64,000 nt of DNA from Marinobacter sp. F3R08 (GTDB taxonomy: Bacteria > Pseudomonadota > Gammaproteobacteria > Pseudomonadales > Oleiphilaceae). Shown one piece after another: positions 26,426 to 38,296 of this stretch. The stretch covers positions 186,001 to 250,000 of the forward strand of contig NZ_JAHKPI010000025.1 of assembly GCF_018860425.1 (NCBI RefSeq), written 5' to 3'. Every line of letters begins with the position of its first letter. The stretch's first letter is position 1. Made by a program: the position numbers and the translations under genes. The notes under the pieces were generated by a model. It was not told where the DNA came from and ran no database searches. It saw only the letters and a list, made by a program, of their open reading frames with translations.

Positions 26426-26502
26426 GCGCCCGTAGCTCAGCTGGATAGAGCATCCGCCTTCTAAGCGGATGGTCGCAGGTTCGAGTCCTGCCGGGCGCGC
26501 CA
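26426..26502 (+). tRNA. tRNA-Arg (TCT)
   Basis: The 77-nt cloverleaf has acceptor GCGCCCG/CGGGCGC, anticodon stem TCCGC/GCGGA with loop CTTCTAA (anticodon TCT), a GTTCGAGTC T-loop and encoded CCA. It reads AGA. Confidence 0.95.
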
Positions 26503-26576
26503 TCAAGTCGTCGTCTTGGTTCGTGCCGGAGCGACCGTAACAGGCAAAGTTGAAAGGTAGTAGAGTGTCCCGATGT

Positions 26577-26653
26577 GGTGGACGTAGCTCAGTTGGTAGA
26601 GCTCAGGATTGTGACTCCTGCGGTCGAGGGTTCGATCCCCTTCGTCCACCCCA
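26577..26653 (+). tRNA. tRNA-His (GTG)
   Basis: Acceptor GTGGACG/CGTCCAC is preceded by an encoded extra G (position -1) that pairs with C73, the identity element of tRNA-His. The anticodon stem CAGGA/TCCTG holds loop TTGTGAC (anticodon GTG). CCA is encoded. Confidence 0.95.
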
Positions 26654-26735
26654 CTTTTCTTTCTGGTTATAATTTTCCGCGTTTGTTGAGTAGGTCGATG
26701 ACATTCTGGTCATTGAGCATTCTTCATTCTGTTGT

Positions 26736-26820
26736 GCGCGAGTGGCGGAACTGGTAGACGCGCTGGATTTAGGTTCCAGTGGGGCAACCCGTGAGAGTTC
26801 GAGTCTCTCCTCGCGCACCA
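26736..26820 (+). tRNA. tRNA-Leu (TAG)
   Basis: The 85-nt gene has acceptor GCGCGAG/CTCGCGC, anticodon stem CTGGA/TCCAG with loop TTTAGGT (anticodon TAG), a long variable arm typical of class II tRNAs, and encoded CCA. A 9-C tract and T-rich stretch follow. Confidence 0.95.
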
Positions 26821-27045
26821 TCCCCCCCCCTTTCTTTTTATTATTTAGTCCCCATCATCTCACGTTAATTGCCGGTCTTGTTTGTGTGGTCTGTCAAACT
26901 GCTCTGCGCGGTGTTTCTCTCTGTGGGGCAAAGCATGATAAACTATCGGCTTTTAATTTTCGGTCCTTTTTCGGGAAACAGCCTGGAACAGGACTTTTAG
27001 TTTTAATTTCATTCACATACCGAACCTGTAATTTGAGGATCTTCC

Positions 27046-28350
27046 ATGCAAGTGTCTGTTGAAACGACCTCCAACATCGAGCGTCGCATGACGATTGGTG
27101 TGCCCGCCCAGGAAATCGACCAGGCGGTCCAGAAACGCCTGCAGGAAACCGCGCAAACTGTGCGTCTTAACGGTTTCCGTCCGGGTAAGGTGCCCATGAG
27201 CGTGGTTAAGCGTCGTTTTGGTGACAGCGTCCGCCAGGAAATCGTAGGCGAGGTCATGCGCGACAACTACATCAAGGCACTGCAGGAACAGGATATTAAT
27301 CCGGCAGGATGGCCGAAGTTTGAGCCGAAGACTATGGAAGAGGGTAAGGACCTTGAGTTCGTCGCCATTTTCGAAGTGCTTCCGGAAATCGAACTGGGTG
27401 ATCTGAGCAAGGTTGCTGTTGAAAAGCTGACCTCCGAAATCACTGATAAAGATGTCGATAACATGATCGACAACCTGCGACGCCAGCAGGCCACCATGAA
27501 AGAAGTCAAGCGCAAGTCCAAGAACAAGGATGTGTTGACCATCGACTTCAAAGGCTTTATCGATGGAGAAGAGTTTGAGGGTGGTGCTGCAGAAGGGCAC
27601 CGTCTGACGCTGGGCTCTGGCCAGATGATTCCGGGCTTTGAGAAAGCTATCGTTGGTGGCAAGGCCGGCGAAGACATGGAAATCGACGTGACCTTCCCGG
27701 AAGACTATCAAAACGAGGAGCTGGCAGGTAAGCCGGCCAAGTTCGAGATCAAGATTCACAAGGTCGAAGAGCCTCAGTTGCCGGAACTGGATGCCGAACT
27801 TTTCAAAAAATTCGGTATTGATGCGGAAGACGAAGCCACGTTCCGTGAGGAAGTGAAAAAGAACATGGAACGGGAGCTCAAGCAGGCTGTCTCCAATAAG
27901 GTCAAGAACGACGTTGTTGACGGTTTGGTGGAAAGCACTGAACTGGATATCCCGACTGCCCTGGTGGATCAGGAAATTGATCGTCTTCGCCAGGATGCGG
28001 TGCAGCGTTTTGGGGGCCAGGTAGATTTCCAGCAGCTGCCGAAAGAGATTTTCCAGGAACAGGCTGAGCGCCGAGTCAAGACCGGCCTTTTGTTCCAGGA
28101 AGTGGTCAAGAAGAACGACCTGAAAGCTGATCCTGCGAAGGTCGAGGAAAAGATCCAGGAAATTGCGTCTACGTATGAACAGCCTGAAGAGGTTGTTGCG
28201 CATTTCAACAGCAATCCGGAGCAGAAGTCTCAGATCGAGTCTTCAGTGCTCGAAGATGCGGTTGTTGACTATGTGCTGGAGCAGGCCAAGGTCAAAGAGA
28301 AAAAGGTTAAGTACGAAGAGGCCGTTCAGGCCGGTCAGCCCCAGCGCTGA
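27046..28350 (+). CDS. tig: Trigger factor
   Basis: This 434-residue ribosome-associated chaperone and prolyl isomerase has the ribosome-binding loop GFRPGKVPMSVVKRRFG (residues ~43-60). The FKBP-like domain follows (IDFKGFIDGEEFEGG ... MIPGFEKAIVGGKAGE), then the helical C-terminal arms. It binds nascent chains at the exit tunnel. It heads the conserved tig-clpP-clpX-lon-hupB-ppiD block. A hairpin terminator separates it from clpP, so the unit may be transcribed alone. Confidence 0.95.
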   Translation: MQVSVETTSNIERRMTIGVPAQEIDQAVQKRLQETAQTVRLNGFRPGKVPMSVVKRRFGDSVRQEIVGEVMRDNYIKALQEQDINPAGWPKFEPKTMEEGKDLEFVAIFEVLPEIELGDLSKVAVEKLTSEITDKDVDNMIDNLRRQQATMKEVKRKSKNKDVLTIDFKGFIDGEEFEGGAAEGHRLTLGSGQMIPGFEKAIVGGKAGEDMEIDVTFPEDYQNEELAGKPAKFEIKIHKVEEPQLPELDAELFKKFGIDAEDEATFREEVKKNMERELKQAVSNKVKNDVVDGLVESTELDIPTALVDQEIDRLRQDAVQRFGGQVDFQQLPKEIFQEQAERRVKTGLLFQEVVKKNDLKADPAKVEEKIQEIASTYEQPEEVVAHFNSNPEQKSQIESSVLEDAVVDYVLEQAKVKEKKVKYEEAVQAGQPQR

Positions 28351-28401
28351 TTTCGCCGGGGACACGTGCTGAAAAGCCGGTCCCGATGGCCGATCCCTGA
28401 G

Positions 28402-28426
28402 AACAGCCGGCATGCCCGGCTGTTTT
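28402..28426 (+). terminator. Terminator after tig
   Basis: A 9-bp perfect stem AACAGCCGG / CCGGCTGTT with loop CATGC is followed by TTTC. It lies 51 nt after the tig stop. Confidence 0.75.
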
Positions 28427-28525
28427 CATCTGGGGCGGCTGCTGGCACAGTATGGGGTGCAACATTATTGAAACTGCCGTGGCGCGAGTCCACGACCCAT
28501 TGTCCATAAGGAGTTCAGGCGCATC

Positions 28526-29161
28526 ATGACGCAGAAACCAATTGATGGTCCCGCAATGGTTACCAATTCCGGACTGGTACCGATTGTTATCGAGCAAACG
28601 GCTCGCGGCGAGCGGTCGTTCGATATCTATTCCCGTCTGCTCAAAGAGCGGGTGATCTTCATGGTGGGACCGGTTGAGGACCACATGGCGAATCTTATTG
28701 TGGCGCAGCTCCTGTTTCTGGAATCTGAAAATCCGGATAAGGATATCCACTTGTATATCAATAGCCCGGGTGGTTCGGTTACTGCAGGAATGTCTATCTA
28801 CGACACCATGCAGTTTATCAAGCCGGACGTTGCTACCCTGTGTGTAGGCCAGGCGGCCAGCATGGGTGCGTTCCTGCTCGCAGGTGGCGCTGAAGGTAAG
28901 CGCGCTTGTCTGCCGAACTCCCGTGTGATGATTCACCAGCCACTGGGCGGCTATCAGGGGCAGGCAACGGATATTGAGATTCACACTCGTGAGATCCTGA
29001 AAATCCGGCACACGCTGAATTCGATTCTGGCCCATCACACTGGTCAGGATCTGGAGACCATCGCCAAGGATACGGACCGTGACAACTTCATGGATCCGGG
29101 TCAGGCGAAAGAGTATGGGTTGATCGATTCTATACTTGATAAGCGCGTACCGAATAAATAA
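28526..29161 (+). CDS. clpP: ATP-dependent Clp protease proteolytic subunit
   Basis: This 211-residue serine protease forms the 14-mer barrel of ClpXP/ClpAP. The catalytic triad is Ser112 (GQAASMGAF), His137 (MIHQPLGG) and Asp186 (DTDRDNFM). The N-terminal ~14 residues would be the processed propeptide. It lies 76 nt before clpX, and the two are probably co-transcribed. I did not find a convincing heat-shock promoter upstream. Confidence 0.95.
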   Translation: MTQKPIDGPAMVTNSGLVPIVIEQTARGERSFDIYSRLLKERVIFMVGPVEDHMANLIVAQLLFLESENPDKDIHLYINSPGGSVTAGMSIYDTMQFIKPDVATLCVGQAASMGAFLLAGGAEGKRACLPNSRVMIHQPLGGYQGQATDIEIHTREILKIRHTLNSILAHHTGQDLETIAKDTDRDNFMDPGQAKEYGLIDSILDKRVPNK

Positions 29162-29237
29162 TACTGGAAGTAATCGCATCATACTTGGCCGGCGTATGAG
29201 GCAATAACGTCGGCAAAACAAGATCAGAGGTATTTCA

Positions 29238-30521
<1,284 letters not shown>

Positions 30522-30543
30522 GGGCAGTTCAGGGATTGAATTG

Positions 30544-30567
30544 AAAAGGGGCGGCGACGCCCCTTTT
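30544..30567 (+). terminator. Terminator after clpX
   Basis: A 10-bp perfect stem AAAAGGGGCG / CGCCCCTTTT closes on a GCGA loop 22 nt after the clpX stop. The symmetrical A/T ends could stop transcription in either direction. Confidence 0.82.
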
Positions 30568-30682
30568 CGCGTTTTGTATCCTGATTTTCCTGCCCTGTTT
30601 CGTTTGGTAAAAAGATTGCAATTTCAGCGGGTGCCCCAAAGAAGGGTGATATGCTGAAAGAAAGATCGTCAGAGGATTCCCA

Positions 30683-33100
30683 ATGACCCGTATACCCGAT
30701 AGTGCTGTGCAAGAATACCCGCTGCTTCCACTGCGAGATGTAGTGGTGTTTCCGCACATGGTGGTCCCGTTGTTTGTGGGCCGAGAGAAATCCATTCAGG
30801 CTCTGGAAGCCGCAATGGAGGGCGCCAAGGAGATCCTCCTGGTTGCCCAGAAAGACGCCGCCACTGACGAGCCGGGCCCCAGGGACGTGTTTGAGATGGG
30901 CACCCTGGCCACAGTGTTGCAGATGCTCCGCCTGCCCGATGGCACCGTTAAGGTGCTTGTAGAGGGCAATGCCCGCGCCACCATCAGCGATATTACCGAG
31001 GCTGAATACCTGTCCGGTGGCGCTGTGCTTATGGATGAAGAGGGGTTGCCAGAGCGTGAGCAGGAGGTTCTCGTCAAGACACTGATGGACGAGTTCGAGA
31101 AATACGTGAAACTGTCCAAGAAAGTGCCTTCTGAAGTGTCCAATGCCCTTACCGGCATTGAGGAGCTGGAGCGTCTGGCCGACACCATGGCCACACATCT
31201 GGAAATGCGTATACCTGAGAAGCAGGAGCTTCTTGAGGCGCTCGATATTCGCAAGCGCGTGGATCTTCTGCTGGGCAAGCTGGATGGGGAAATCGACCTG
31301 ATTGAGGTTGAGAAGCGCATCCGCGGCCGAGTAAAGAAACAGATGGAGCGCAGTCAGCGCGAGTATTATCTGAATGAACAGATGAAGGCCATCCAGAAGG
31401 AGATGGGTAATCTGGGAGAGGGTAACAACGACTTTGAAGAGCTTGAGGATAAGCTGGAAGAAGCTGGTTTGCCCGAAGAAGCTCGCAAGAAGACCGAGAC
31501 TGAGCTGAACAAGCTCAAGATGATGTCGCCAATGTCTGCCGAAGCGACCGTGGTGCGTGGCTACATTGACTGGATGCTGGCCATTCCCTGGAAGAAGCGT
31601 AGTCGTGTTCGTCACGACATCGAAAAAGCGCGCGAAATCCTCGACAAGGACCATTATGGTCTTGATGAGGTCAAGAAGCGCATCCTTGAATACCTTGCTG
31701 TTCAGAGTCGTGTCAAGAAGGTCAAGGGGCCGGTTCTCTGTCTTGTCGGACCTCCTGGTGTTGGTAAAACCTCGCTTGGTCAATCAATCGCCCGTGCCAC
31801 CAACCGGAAATACACCCGTATGGCGCTGGGCGGTGTGCGTGATGAAGCTGAAATCCGTGGTCACCGGAAAACCTACATTGGTGCTCTCCCGGGCAAGCTT
31901 CTGCAGAAATTGTCCAAGGTTGGGGTTAAGAACCCGTTATTCCTGTTTGACGAGATCGACAAGATGGGAATGGATCACCGGGGTGATCCGGCTTCCGCTC
32001 TGTTAGAGGTACTGGATCCCGAGCAAAACCATACCTTCAATGATCATTACCTCGAAGTGGATTACGATCTCTCCGACGTGATGTTTGTGTGCACGTCAAA
32101 CTCCATGGACATACCGCCGGCGTTGCTGGACCGGATGGAAATTATCCGGATTCCCGGGTACACCGAGGATGAAAAGGTCAATATCGCCCTGCGGTATCTG
32201 TTACCGAAGCAGGTCAAGGCAAACGGGTTGCGCAAGGATGAATTGAAGATGCCGGAGGATAGCCTTCGGGATCTGATTCGTTACTACACTCGTGAAGCGG
32301 GTGTGCGTGGCCTGGAGCGTGAGATTGCGAAGATTTGCCGAAAGGTGGTTCGCGACCATGTTGAGAGTGGTGAGAAGGCCTCTGTGACCCTCACCAAAGA
32401 CATGCTTGAGAACTACTCGGGGGTGAAAAAGTTCAAGTACGGACTGGCCGAGGAAAAGAACGAGATCGGTCAGGTAACTGGTCTTGCATGGACCCAGGTC
32501 GGCGGCGAGCTTCTGCACATTGAGTGCGCGCTCACACCGGGTAAAGGACGGGTGGTGAAGACCGGTTCTCTGGGCGACGTTATGCAGGAGTCGATTCAGA
32601 CTGCATTGACGGTGGTGCGCAGCCGTGCACCTGGTCTCGGTATTGCGGATGATTTCCATGAGAAACATGATCTGCATGTCCACGTGCCGGAAGGGGCAAC
32701 ACCAAAAGATGGCCCGAGTGCGGGTATTGGCATGTGTACAGCGCTGGTTTCGTCACTGACCAAAATTCCGGTCCGGGCAGACGTTGCAATGACTGGTGAA
32801 ATTACATTGCGAGGTCGGGTATTGGCCATTGGTGGGCTCAAGGAAAAGCTTCTGGCGGCGCACCGAGGCGGCATCAAGACCGTGGTCATCCCGGATGAGA
32901 ATGTCAGGGATCTCAAGGAGATACCGGAGAATATCAAGGAATCTCTGGAGATCATTCCGGTGAAGTGGATTGACGAAGTTCTGGATATTGCGCTGGCTTA
33001 TCCGCCCGAGCCCCGGGTCGATGATTCATCCTCGAAAACGGGTTCTGGTACGCCGAGAGATGAAGACGGAGACACGTCAGAACGCATTAATACGCATTAA
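30683..33100 (+). CDS. lon: ATP-dependent protease Lon
   Basis: This 805-residue protein has the LON substrate domain ([26 protein letters not shown] is its start region), a coiled-coil linker and the AAA+ module with GPPGVGKTS and [10 protein letters not shown]. The protease domain has the Ser-Lys dyad: Ser in [11 protein letters not shown] and Lys further on in [14 protein letters not shown]. It degrades misfolded and regulatory proteins. It lies in conserved order after clpX and before hupB. Confidence 0.95.
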   Translation: MTRIPDSAVQEYPLLPLRDVVVFPHMVVPLFVGREKSIQALEAAMEGAKEILLVAQKDAATDEPGPRDVFEMGTLATVLQMLRLPDGTVKVLVEGNARATISDITEAEYLSGGAVLMDEEGLPEREQEVLVKTLMDEFEKYVKLSKKVPSEVSNALTGIEELERLADTMATHLEMRIPEKQELLEALDIRKRVDLLLGKLDGEIDLIEVEKRIRGRVKKQMERSQREYYLNEQMKAIQKEMGNLGEGNNDFEELEDKLEEAGLPEEARKKTETELNKLKMMSPMSAEATVVRGYIDWMLAIPWKKRSRVRHDIEKAREILDKDHYGLDEVKKRILEYLAVQSRVKKVKGPVLCLVGPPGVGKTSLGQSIARATNRKYTRMALGGVRDEAEIRGHRKTYIGALPGKLLQKLSKVGVKNPLFLFDEIDKMGMDHRGDPASALLEVLDPEQNHTFNDHYLEVDYDLSDVMFVCTSNSMDIPPALLDRMEIIRIPGYTEDEKVNIALRYLLPKQVKANGLRKDELKMPEDSLRDLIRYYTREAGVRGLEREIAKICRKVVRDHVESGEKASVTLTKDMLENYSGVKKFKYGLAEEKNEIGQVTGLAWTQVGGELLHIECALTPGKGRVVKTGSLGDVMQESIQTALTVVRSRAPGLGIADDFHEKHDLHVHVPEGATPKDGPSAGIGMCTALVSSLTKIPVRADVAMTGEITLRGRVLAIGGLKEKLLAAHRGGIKTVVIPDENVRDLKEIPENIKESLEIIPVKWIDEVLDIALAYPPEPRVDDSSSKTGSGTPRDEDGDTSERINTH

Positions 33101-33115
33101 AGCCTTGATGAGTTG

Positions 33116-33145
33116 TTGACATGCCAGAGAGCCCGTTGGTATAAC
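33116..33145 (+). promoter_or_regulatory. Sigma-70 promoter of hupB
   Basis: TTGACA, an 18-nt spacer and TATAAC lie just after the lon stop codon, about 190 nt before the hupB start. This leaves a long 5' leader, common for HU genes. Confidence 0.72.
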
Positions 33146-33338
33146 TGTTTCGCCGTGAAGCAGCCAATACCAAGGGCTCCCGCGCAGTATGTGCCTATTC
33201 CGAATGCCGGTGTAAAACCGAAAGGAATAAGAAAAGTGAAGAATGGAATTCTCTGACCGCTTATGCGATAGTCGGGAACGTCCTAGAAAAAACAAACCAA
33301 CCTATAACATCTTCAACCTGAAATCGAAGGGGTTTAGT

Positions 33339-33611
33339 GTGAACAAGTCCGAACTTATCGATGCAATTGCAGAGTCCGCAGATATCTCCAAAGCCGCCGC
33401 TGGCCGTGCTCTGGACGCAATGACCAACTCCATCACCGGTGCCCTGAAACAAGGCGATCAGGTTACTCTGATCGGTTTTGGTACTTTCTCCGTTAAAGAG
33501 CGTGCTGCTCGTACCGGTCGTAACCCCCAGACTGGTGCAGAGATCAAGATTCCGGCCTCTAAAGTGCCTGGGTTCAAAGCAGGCAAGGCCCTGAAAGACG
33601 CCGTTAAGTAA
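33339..33611 (+). CDS. hupB: DNA-binding protein HU-beta
   Basis: The GTG at 33339 with AAGGGG upstream gives the normal 90-residue HU starting [18 protein letters not shown]. The frame is open further upstream but that extension is unlike HU. The DNA-binding arm ([21 protein letters not shown]) and C-terminal [17 protein letters not shown] are typical. It is a nucleoid protein that bends DNA. It has its own promoter and terminator. Confidence 0.94.
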   Translation: MNKSELIDAIAESADISKAAAGRALDAMTNSITGALKQGDQVTLIGFGTFSVKERAARTGRNPQTGAEIKIPASKVPGFKAGKALKDAVK

Positions 33612-33662
33612 CGGTTCTTTCTCCGGTAGCTCCTCTCACAGGGAGCTGCCCAAGAAGAATTC

Positions 33663-33693
33663 AAGGCGCATTCCGAACCGGGTGCGCCTTTTT
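33663..33693 (+). terminator. Terminator after hupB
   Basis: An 8-bp stem AAGGCGCA / TGCGCCTT with a 12-nt loop is followed by TTT. Confidence 0.75.
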
Positions 33694-33766
33694 ACGTTAA
33701 GTCCGCCCGTAGCAGCGCGCTGAAACGAATTACACGCACGACCTTGAACAGGGATTCGGGAGAAAC

Positions 33767-35620
33767 ATGCTTCAAGATATTCGGGAAAATGCCCAGGGCA
33801 CGATCGCCAAGATCATCATTGGTCTTCTGATTGTGTCGCTATCCATCTGGGGAATGGACGCCATCGTTGGCGGATTCTCCGGTGAGCCTGAGGTGGCAAC
33901 GGTCAATGGCGAGGATATTACTGAGCGGGAGTTTCTCCGCGTGGTCCAGATGGAAAGTCAGCGCCAATTATCCAGAATGGAAACCCCTGATCCTTCCATG
34001 CTCAATGAAGACCAGATTCGGACCGATGTTCTGGATGCCCTGATCCAGGAGCAGGTTCTGATCCAGGATGCCAACGCCCAGGGTTTGGAGCTCAATGACG
34101 AAGATATCGATTCATTGATCACCCAGATGCCTCAGTTTCAGGTGGATGGCAACTTCAATCGTGACCGATTCGTTGCCGCGGTTCGAAATATGGGCATGGG
34201 GATAGCTGAGTTTCGCGAAGTGATGCGCAAGCAGTATGTCGTTAATCAGATTCGTGGAGGCATTGTGCAGAGCGGTCTGGTGGCGGAAAAGAATGCTGAG
34301 CAGCTGCTTCAGATCCAGAACCAGACCCGGAGCTTCCGTGTGCTGGAAATTCCGGCCAGTGCAGTGGCGGATACGGTCTCGGTAACAGATGCGGATGTTG
34401 AGCGCTTTTACGAAGAGAATTCAGGAGCCTTCCAGCAGCCCGAGCGTGTTGATGCAGCTTACATCACTCTTTCTCTTGGCGCTCTTACAGAGAGCATTGA
34501 CGTCGATGATGCCGAGCTTGAAGCCTATTATGAGCAACGGGCGGCTGATCTGGCCAGTGAGGAGCGTCGCGCGTCCCACATACTGATCGAAGAGGGCAGT
34601 GACGCCGACGATACGATGGAGCTTATCCAGGAGCGACTGGCGGCTGGCGAGTCCTTTGCCGACCTGGCGCGGGAGTACTCCATTGATACTGTGTCTGCCG
34701 AGGAAGGTGGCGATCTGGGTTTTGCAGGTCGCGGTATTTATGCCGGTGCTTTTGAGGACGCTTTGTTTGACCTCGAGAAGGGCGAGATCTCCGGGCCCGT
34801 CCGTACGTCGTTCGGGGTTCATCTTATTCGTCTGGATGATGTGAGGCAGTCTGAAGTGCCTTCGCTGGACGACATGCGAGAGGAGCTGAGTCGGGAGCTT
34901 GCTCGTGAGCAGGCTCGTGAGCGTTTTGCAGAAATTCGTGCAGAACTTGCTGATTCCGCTTATGCAGCCGATGATCTTGCCGGCCCGGCGGAGGAGCTTG
35001 GGCTTGAGGTACGGGAAGCTGTCGGTATCACTCGCGATGGTGGGCAGGCACCGTTTGATCACGCCGGTTTGGTTCGGCAGCTGTTTTCCGGGGATGTTCT
35101 TGAGGACGGCTACAATACCGAGTTGATTGATGTTGGTGACAATGTGTCCGTTGTCGCGCGGGTTCGTGAATATCATCAGGCCGCGCAAATGCCATTGGAC
35201 GAGGTGCAAGATCAGATTCGAGCCACGCTCGAGCAGCGCAAGTCGCGTGAAGCTCTTGCGGAGAAGGCCGATGCGATCATTGCTGACCTTGAGGCGGGCG
35301 TGAATGCCGAAACAATGGGTGAGTGGGCTGTCTATCAGGCTGTGCCCCGGAACTCATCCGAGGCAGGTCCGGCCATTATGCAGCGGGTCTTTTCCCTGGC
35401 TCGTCCGGGCGAGGATGAGCCTCGTTTCGGTAAGGCTGTTACAGCCGAGGTTGCCTCGGTAATTGCGCTTGATGAAGTTGCGGACGGTGAAATTGCGGAA
35501 GCAGGTGAAGGTGCCGAATTGAACCAGCTTCGTGAGTTCCTGGCATCCCTTGAGGGTCAGCGAGAGTACGCCGCCTACCAGCAGTTCCTGAGGAACCGGG
35601 CGGAAGTCGAGAGACCCTGA
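33767..35620 (+). CDS. ppiD: Periplasmic folding chaperone PpiD
   Basis: This 617-residue protein has one N-terminal membrane anchor (KIIIGLLIVSLSIWGMDAIVGG). A SurA-like chaperone segment follows, then a parvulin domain around residues 260-355 (RRASHILIEEGS ... GGDLGFAGRGIYAGAFEDALF ... TSFGVHLIRLDDV). It is tethered to the inner membrane next to the Sec translocon and assists secreted proteins. Its position after hupB is conserved. Confidence 0.94.
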   Translation: MLQDIRENAQGTIAKIIIGLLIVSLSIWGMDAIVGGFSGEPEVATVNGEDITEREFLRVVQMESQRQLSRMETPDPSMLNEDQIRTDVLDALIQEQVLIQDANAQGLELNDEDIDSLITQMPQFQVDGNFNRDRFVAAVRNMGMGIAEFREVMRKQYVVNQIRGGIVQSGLVAEKNAEQLLQIQNQTRSFRVLEIPASAVADTVSVTDADVERFYEENSGAFQQPERVDAAYITLSLGALTESIDVDDAELEAYYEQRAADLASEERRASHILIEEGSDADDTMELIQERLAAGESFADLAREYSIDTVSAEEGGDLGFAGRGIYAGAFEDALFDLEKGEISGPVRTSFGVHLIRLDDVRQSEVPSLDDMREELSRELAREQARERFAEIRAELADSAYAADDLAGPAEELGLEVREAVGITRDGGQAPFDHAGLVRQLFSGDVLEDGYNTELIDVGDNVSVVARVREYHQAAQMPLDEVQDQIRATLEQRKSREALAEKADAIIADLEAGVNAETMGEWAVYQAVPRNSSEAGPAIMQRVFSLARPGEDEPRFGKAVTAEVASVIALDEVADGEIAEAGEGAELNQLREFLASLEGQREYAAYQQFLRNRAEVERP

Positions 35621-35637
35621 GACCGCTCAACGAAAAA

Positions 35638-35657
35638 AGGGCGCCGGGTGGCGCCCT
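35638..35657 (-). terminator. Terminator of hexR (minus strand)
   Basis: An 8-bp stem AGGGCGCC / GGCGCCCT with a GGGT loop is followed, when read on the minus strand, by a run of Ts. It therefore suits hexR rather than ppiD. Confidence 0.78.
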
Positions 35658-35671
35658 GAAGTAAAGACTTG

Positions 35672-35698
35672 AAGCCCGGTGCCCAGGCCCGGGCTTTT
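35672..35698 (+). terminator. Terminator of ppiD (plus strand)
   Basis: An 8-bp stem AAGCCCGG / CCGGGCTT with a 9-nt loop is followed by TTCT on the plus strand. Confidence 0.75.
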
Positions 35699-35736
35699 CT
35701 GTATCTGTGTGAGAGGTTTGCCCTTGGTTACCGGCT

Positions 35737-36609
35737 TTAGCTTGTGGGAAATCGGGTTGGCTTCAGGCTTTCTTTTATCTTCTTGAGGTGCCCGAGGAAG
35801 TCCGCGCCACGTTTGAGGGTTACGCCGGTTGCCAGGACGTCGATAACGGTCAGATGAATAATGCGCGACGACATTGGCATATACACTTCAGTATCCTCCG
35901 GTGCGGTGACGCCCAGAACCACTGTGCAGATTCTCGCCAGGGGCGAGTCCGGATTGGTGATGCCAATCACGGTGGCGCCATTGGCCCTTGCCAGTTGTGC
36001 TATATCGACGGTTTCACGGGTTCGACCGGTATAGGAGATCAGTACGATGACATCGCCCACGCTGGAGCCTGCGGCAACCATACGTTGCATCAGTGCATCA
36101 TCGTAGGACATGACCGGAATGTTGAAGCGAAAAAACTTATGCTGGGCATCCAGGGCGACTGAAGCTGACCCACCCATGCCGAAGAAATTTATCTGCTTGG
36201 CCTGAATAAGGTAATCGATGGCTGTGGCCAATGCCTTTGGGTCCAGTGCCTGGCGGGCCTTGTCGAGATTGGCGATGGTGCTGAGCATGATCTTGTCAGC
36301 AAATTCGGCAACCGTGTCGTCGGGTTCGATGTTCTGACCCACATAAGGAGTGCCGGTCGCAATGCTCTGAGCCAGGCGGATTTTGAAGTCCGGGAAACCT
36401 GTGGCCGAAAACCCGCGGCAGAAACGGTTTACGGTCGGTTCACTGACATCAGCGGCTCTGGCCAGCGCCGCTATGCTGTAACGGGTGGCCGCGCTTGGGT
36501 CGCGGAGAATGGCTTCAGCCACTTTTCGCTCGGATTTGTTAAGGCTGTCCAGTCGGGACTGGATATCCTCAAGCAGATTGTCGTCACGGTGCGCCTGGTT
36601 CGCGGCCAT
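35737..36609 (-). CDS. hexR: HexR-type transcriptional repressor of ED/central carbon genes
   Basis: The ATG at 36609, 9 nt after GGGAG, gives 290 residues; an upstream in-frame ATG at 36630 would add seven. The N-terminal RpiR-type helix-turn-helix ([40 protein letters not shown]) is followed by a SIS sugar-phosphate domain ([31 protein letters not shown]). HexR proteins repress zwf, edd and gap and release DNA on binding 2-keto-3-deoxy-6-phosphogluconate. It is divergent from zwf with a matching operator between them, which fits this role. Confidence 0.92.
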   Translation of the reverse strand: MAANQAHRDDNLLEDIQSRLDSLNKSERKVAEAILRDPSAATRYSIAALARAADVSEPTVNRFCRGFSATGFPDFKIRLAQSIATGTPYVGQNIEPDDTVAEFADKIMLSTIANLDKARQALDPKALATAIDYLIQAKQINFFGMGGSASVALDAQHKFFRFNIPVMSYDDALMQRMVAAGSSVGDVIVLISYTGRTRETVDIAQLARANGATVIGITNPDSPLARICTVVLGVTAPEDTEVYMPMSSRIIHLTVIDVLATGVTLKRGADFLGHLKKIKESLKPTRFPTS

Positions 36610-36748
36610 CAATGGTACTCCCTGATTCATGGGCGGTCGTTATTATAAAATCGCGCTGATTATACCGCTTTTTCGACGGGGTTTGGGTAGTAAAAGTATC
36701 ACGAGGTGCAGTTTTTTCTTGGAATTATCGCTTGCGGATGTCACTATT

Positions 36749-36765
36749 TGTTTAGAATTACTACA
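36749..36765. promoter_or_regulatory. HexR-like operator upstream of zwf
   Basis: TGTTTAGAATTACTACA contains a 15-mer (TTTAGAATTACTACA) that matches the remembered HexR consensus TGTARTWWWAYTACA at 13 of 15 positions. Its reverse complement resembles the box before edd at 42307. It lies about 55 bp before zwf. Confidence 0.65.
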
Positions 36766-36820
36766 TTGAGTCTTGCCGTTAAGGTTGTACGACAGGCTGC
36801 CCACCAGAGAGAAGGAACCA

Positions 36821-38296
36821 ATGGTAAACAAGATCAATACCCGTTGTGATCTGATGCTGTTCGGGGCTCTGGGCGACCTTGCCCAGCGTAAACTCTTCCC
36901 CGCTTTGTACCAGTTGGAGCGCGCCAATCTGCTGGCCGAGGGTAGTCGGATACTGGCGATTGCCCGTACGGATGCCGACACCGAAACGGTACGTCGCCAG
37001 TTGTTCGAAAAACTCAAGCAGCACGTTAAGCCGGGGGAGTTCGATGCGCAGCTGGCAGAGGCTTTTTTGCAACGGGTTGATTACCAGATTCTTGATTTTA
37101 ATAACCCGGATGGTTTCAGTGTGCTCAATGAGTGGCGCGATGACGTCAATAATGAGCTGATTGTTTACATGGCTACACCGCCTTCCATGTACGGCGTGAT
37201 CGCCCGGAATCTTCGCGGTGCCAGTTGTTGCACCGAAAAAACACGCGTGGTGGTTGAAAAGCCGATCGGCCATGACCTGGAATCGTCAAAGGTCATCAAT
37301 GACGAATTGGGTGAGGTCTATAACGAGAACCAGTTGTTCCGGATTGACCATTACCTCGGCAAAGAGACGGTCCAGAATCTGATCGCGTTGCGGTTTGCCA
37401 ATAACCTGTTTGCCTCCCAGTGGGATCAGAATCACATCTCCCATGTGGAGATCACGGTGGCGGAAAGTGTGGGTATCGAAGGTCGCTGGGGCTACTTCGA
37501 CAAGGCTGGCCAGATTCGGGACATGATCCAGAACCATCTGTTGCAGCTGCTTTGTCTGATAGCGATGGACCCGCCCTCGGATCTGTCGGCAGACAGTATT
37601 CGGGATGAAAAGGTAAAAGTGCTGAAGGCGCTAAAGCAGATCACGCCATACATGATGGACAGCTATGTTGTCCGTGGTCAGTACACTGCCGGCACAAGCG
37701 ACGGCAAGCCGGTGCCGGGCTATCTGGAAGAGGATGGCGCCAATAAGGGCAGCGCCACAGAAACGTTTGTAGCGTTAAAGGCGGAAATCGATAACTGGCG
37801 CTGGTCTGGTGTTCCCTTTTATATCCGCACCGGCAAACGCCTACCCGAGAAGCTGTCGCAGATCATCATTCATTTCAAGCCGGCGCCTCACTATATTTTT
37901 GATCCGGACCAGAAGCACCTGGCCAATAACAAGCTGATTATCCGGCTTCAGCCAGACGAGGGTATGGCCCTGAAAATCCTCACCAAGGATCAGGGGCTCG
38001 ACAAAGGCATGCGTCTGCGCCAGGGTCCGCTGGAGCTGACCTTCTCCGAAACGTTCGATACTGACCGCATTCCCGATGCCTACGAGCGTCTGCTATGGGA
38101 AGTCATGAAGGGCAATCAATATCTGTTTGTTCGCCGGGACGAAGTGGAATACGCCTGGCGCTGGGTTGATCAGGTTATCCAGAACTGGAGAGACGGTGGC
38201 GAGCCGCCCAAACGCTACGCCGCTGGAACCTGGGGCCCGGTTGCATCCATCGCCATGATTACCCGGGACGGGAGGAGCTGGTATGAGGATGTCTGA
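36821..38296 (+). CDS. zwf: Glucose-6-phosphate 1-dehydrogenase
   Basis: The ATG at 36821, with AGAAGGAA upstream, gives 491 residues, the normal length; an earlier in-frame ATG at 36773 lies close to the HexR-like operator. The coenzyme motif is [20 protein letters not shown], and the substrate block [14 protein letters not shown] carries the catalytic His. It oxidises glucose-6-phosphate to 6-phosphogluconolactone, making NAD(P)H. It is first in zwf-pgl-eda and overlaps pgl by 14 nt. Confidence 0.95.
   Translation: MVNKINTRCDLMLFGALGDLAQRKLFPALYQLERANLLAEGSRILAIARTDADTETVRRQLFEKLKQHVKPGEFDAQLAEAFLQRVDYQILDFNNPDGFSVLNEWRDDVNNELIVYMATPPSMYGVIARNLRGASCCTEKTRVVVEKPIGHDLESSKVINDELGEVYNENQLFRIDHYLGKETVQNLIALRFANNLFASQWDQNHISHVEITVAESVGIEGRWGYFDKAGQIRDMIQNHLLQLLCLIAMDPPSDLSADSIRDEKVKVLKALKQITPYMMDSYVVRGQYTAGTSDGKPVPGYLEEDGANKGSATETFVALKAEIDNWRWSGVPFYIRTGKRLPEKLSQIIIHFKPAPHYIFDPDQKHLANNKLIIRLQPDEGMALKILTKDQGLDKGMRLRQGPLELTFSETFDTDRIPDAYERLLWEVMKGNQYLFVRRDEVEYAWRWVDQVIQNWRDGGEPPKRYAAGTWGPVASIAMITRDGRSWYEDV

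Noticed and set aside
26822..26830. Nine-C homopolymer after tRNA-Leu as a phase-variable tract
   Set aside because: It lies in a non-coding spacer after a tRNA and not in a promoter or reading frame I can identify.
28466..28502. Possible heat-shock (sigma-32) promoter before clpP
   Set aside because: ATTGAAAC and CCCATTGT are present but the spacer is about 22 nt, too long for sigma-32.
30612..30645. Possible heat-shock promoter before lon
   Set aside because: TTGCAA followed by CCCCAAAG has roughly acceptable spacing, but both boxes deviate from consensus at key bases.
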